From positions 124,001 through 188,000 of the forward strand of contig NZ_AOLM01000027.1 of NCBI RefSeq assembly GCF_000337835.1: a stretch of DNA of 64,000 nt, in the 5' to 3' direction. The DNA comes from Haloferax sulfurifontis ATCC BAA-897 (GTDB lineage Archaea; Halobacteriota; Halobacteria; Halobacteriales; Haloferacaceae). Position 1 is the first letter of the stretch; each line of letters begins with the position of its first letter. Below, piece by piece: positions 63,591-64,000 of the stretch. The position numbers and the translations under genes were made by a program. Below the pieces are notes generated by a model, which was not told the origin of the DNA, searched no databases, and worked only from the letters and a program-made list of their open reading frames with translations.

Positions 63591-63752
63591 TCAGGGACGG
63601 TTCCACTCCCAGAACCAGTACGCCGCGCCGAACAGCATCAGTCCCGCTCCGAGGGCCGACGTCGCCGGTTCGGGGAAGACAAACAGCAGGAAGCCGACGA
63701 TGATGAGCGTCGTCGGACCAATCTCGTCCGCGTAGCCGAAAAGCGAAACCAT
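63591..63752 (-). CDS. Very small membrane protein, 53 aa
   Basis: From ATG 63752. Two hydrophobic segments (PTTLIIVGFLLFVFPEP and ALGAGLMLFGAAYWFW). The start is directly preceded by GGGAGGT, as in five other genes of this window. Upstream in-frame codons read Lys/Asn-rich leader. Function unknown. Confidence 0.65.
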   Translation of the reverse strand: MVSLFGYADEIGPTTLIIVGFLLFVFPEPATSALGAGLMLFGAAYWFWEWNRP

Positions 63753-63923
63753 ACCTCCCTTTCGACGGCCTCCGTGAAGTGTATTGTTCTCGTTCTGAAC
63801 TGACGAGAGTGAGGAGGGGAGATGCAAGGCGAGCGACGGAGCGACGAGGAGAAAGCGGTCGGCGGGTCGCACCCGCGCGTCAGTCGCCACTCGGACCGCG
63901 ACGGCGACGGGGGTCGGTCGAGG

Positions 63924-64000
63924 TTACCGCGCGGCGGGCGTGAGGTCGTCGCCGACGGCGCTCATGACCTGAAACGCCGCGGTGGCGGCCAGCCCGCGGG
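63924..64000 (-). CDS. C-terminal end of an unidentified gene (cut by window edge)
   Basis: The last 25 codons read GLAATAAFQVMSAVGDDLTPAAR and stop at TAA (63924-63926). The composition is haloarchaeal. No name can be given from this fragment. Confidence 0.6.
   Translation of the reverse strand, partial: RGLAATAAFQVMSAVGDDLTPAAR

Overview
The window is high-GC chromosomal DNA from an extremely halophilic archaeon. Proteins are acidic and Asp/Glu-rich, promoters are TATA-like boxes about 25-30 bp before start codons, and typical haloarchaeal families are present (CetZ, actin homologue, ArcS, Pus10, TrmY, haloarchaeal malate synthase, Tat lipoproteins). From remembered gene order (actin homologue, then CetZ, arcS, tgtA, trmY, aceA/aceB, pus10, rnhB, secD/secF, pgi, infB) I infer the genus Haloferax; no search was run.

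Layout. 1-9 kb: an edge-truncated REC-PAS-LOV-like regulator, a divergent two-HTH protein, a gene-poor stretch with short tandem repeats, then small conserved proteins (DUF502 and PRC-barrel families) and a pentapeptide-like repeat protein. 8.7-13.1 kb: a cytoskeletal neighbourhood with a membrane protein bearing a charged tail, an actin homologue (volactin/salactin type), a zinc-ribbon protein with a hyperacidic tail, a CetZ tubulin homologue and a degenerate receiver-like protein. 13.5-14.0 kb is a strikingly AT-rich gap. 14-24 kb: small regulators, arcS, a five-repeat secreted protein with a PGF-CTERM tail, a serine acetyltransferase and tgtA. 23.6-31.6 kb: a two-gene membrane/chemotransducer operon, an SLC13-type transporter, a CPBP protease, a Nudix hydrolase, an internally duplicated unknown protein, a methyltransferase and a cold-shock protein. 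31.7-36.5 kb: a Vps62/NPP1-like lipoprotein, an orphan ABC binding protein under an iron-type operator, tRNA-Pro(CGG) with copied 3' ends beside it, and trmY. 36.7-42.5 kb: an ABC exporter, sppA with a DUF4350 partner, and an ABC-2 exporter. 42.8-45.4 kb: the glyoxylate-bypass operon led by a small unknown gene. 46-64 kb: a pilin-like lipoprotein, an EamA transporter, a 20-bp tandem array, pus10, rnhB, secF-secD, a lipid-type operon (CDP-alcohol transferase, PHP, TVP38), pgi, a possible structured RNA, nob1 with a PRC-barrel gene, infB and small membrane proteins.

How the genes work together. Four tRNA-modification enzymes share the window: TgtA and ArcS act in sequence to make archaeosine at position 15, and Pus10 and TrmY act in sequence at position 54. 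SecF and SecD form one accessory translocation complex. AceA and AceB form the glyoxylate bypass. Nob1, the PRC-barrel protein and aIF5B point to ribosome maturation and initiation. No transposase, integrase or CRISPR array was seen; the only hint of past integration is beside the tRNA.
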